Shown piece after piece: positions 12,733 through 13,027 of a stretch of DNA of 13,027 nucleotides. Positions within the stretch are counted from its first letter, which is position 1. Each line of letters starts with the position of its first letter. The notes beneath the pieces are model-generated. The model did no database searches. It was given only the letters and a program-made list of their open reading frames with translations, and had not been told where the DNA came from. The translations under genes were made by a program, and so were the position numbers. Source of the DNA: an uncultured Collinsella sp. (GTDB taxonomy: Bacteria; Actinomycetota; Coriobacteriia; Coriobacteriales; Coriobacteriaceae); NCBI GenBank assembly GCA_900550355.1, contig URRT01000042.1, positions 1-13,027 on the forward strand, written 5' to 3'.

Positions 12733-13027
12733 ATGATTCATATCGTTGGCGCAGGCTCGGGCGCCGCCGACCTTATCACGCTGCGCGGGGCGCGCCTTCT
12801 GCGCGCAGCCGACGTGGTCGTTTGGGCGGGAAGCCTTGTGAACCCCGAGCTGCTCGCTGAGTGCAAGGAATCCTGCATCGTCTACGACAGCGCGCACATG
12901 ACCTTGGAGGAAGTGCTCGACGTGATGTGCGCGGCAGATGCGCGGGGCGAGGAAGTGGTGCGCCTGCACACGGGCGACCCGTGCCTGTACGGCGCCATCC
13001 AGGAGCAGATGGACGCGCTCGACGCGC
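12733..13027 (+). CDS. cobM: Cobalt-precorrin-4 C11-methyltransferase, N-terminal part
   Basis: Partial gene running off the right edge; 98 of about 250 residues are visible. CobM (CbiF in the anaerobic pathway) uses S-adenosylmethionine to methylate C11 of the corrin ring precursor in the cytoplasm. The start shows the SAM-methyltransferase motif IVGAGSGAADLITLRGARLL (4-23), then WAGSLVNPELLAECK (31-45), AHMTLEE (54-60) and RLHTGDPCLYGAIQEQ (77-92), all characteristic of CobM/CbiF. ATG 12733 has GGAAGG (12722-12727) 5 bases upstream. It is divergent from the cbiK operon; in 12602-12732 I see no second riboswitch and no clear promoter for it, though promoter elements may overlap the opposite one. 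Suggests a cobalamin biosynthesis cluster to the right. Confidence 0.9.
   Translation, partial: MIHIVGAGSGAADLITLRGARLLRAADVVVWAGSLVNPELLAECKESCIVYDSAHMTLEEVLDVMCAADARGEEVVRLHTGDPCLYGAIQEQMDALDA

Noticed and set aside
1..13027. CRISPR array, phage genes or rRNA
   Set aside because: No regularly spaced repeats, no phage-type proteins and no rRNA-like sequence were seen.

Overview
The window looks like chromosomal DNA of a high-GC Gram-positive gut actinobacterium, most likely a Collinsella-like member of the Coriobacteriia. This is inferred from the GC-rich codon choice, a PTS Enzyme I followed by two tandem 1-phosphofructokinase-type genes, and a tRNA-Glu with the G1:U72 pair that I recall from actinobacterial tRNA-Glu. 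It could not be tested here by database search.

Left part, about 1-6626, all on the + strand: the C-terminal end of PTS Enzyme I; two paralogous PfkB-family sugar-phosphate kinases, each followed by a textbook rho-independent terminator; a CCA-adding tRNA nucleotidyltransferase; two identical tRNA-Glu(CTC) genes with a good promoter and a terminator; a polytopic membrane protein of the flippase-like/YbhN (LPG-synthase TM) family; and a TetR-family regulator. These are housekeeping and sugar-uptake functions.

Boundary, 6627-6738: directly after tetR lies a short minus-strand remnant matching the middle of an IS3-family transposase. The next gene on the far side is the last gene of a convergent operon with no visible terminator. 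This looks like an old recombination or insertion junction.

Right part, 6739-12600, minus strand: one operon read from a strong promoter (TTGACA-17-TATCAT) through a cobalamin riboswitch. Its genes, in order of transcription, are an exported CbiK-type cobaltochelatase (Tat signal plus lipobox); after a 137-nt spacer with two overlapping GC-rich hairpins, a small lipoprotein; a substrate-binding lipoprotein; a FecCD/BtuC-type permease; and an ATPase with an extra C-terminal domain. The small lipoprotein and the N-terminus of the binding protein carry the same NEAT-like beta domain. Diverging from this operon, on the + strand, is the start of cobM/cbiF (cobalt-precorrin-4 C11-methyltransferase), so a cobalamin biosynthesis cluster probably continues past the right edge.

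Taken together, the right part encodes a B12-repressed envelope system that probably captures a metal, corrinoid or other tetrapyrrole at the cell surface (exported CbiK plus NEAT-like lipoproteins) and imports it through a B12/siderophore-class ABC transporter beside corrin-ring biosynthesis. The substrate is not decided by the sequence. This is the most interesting system in the window.
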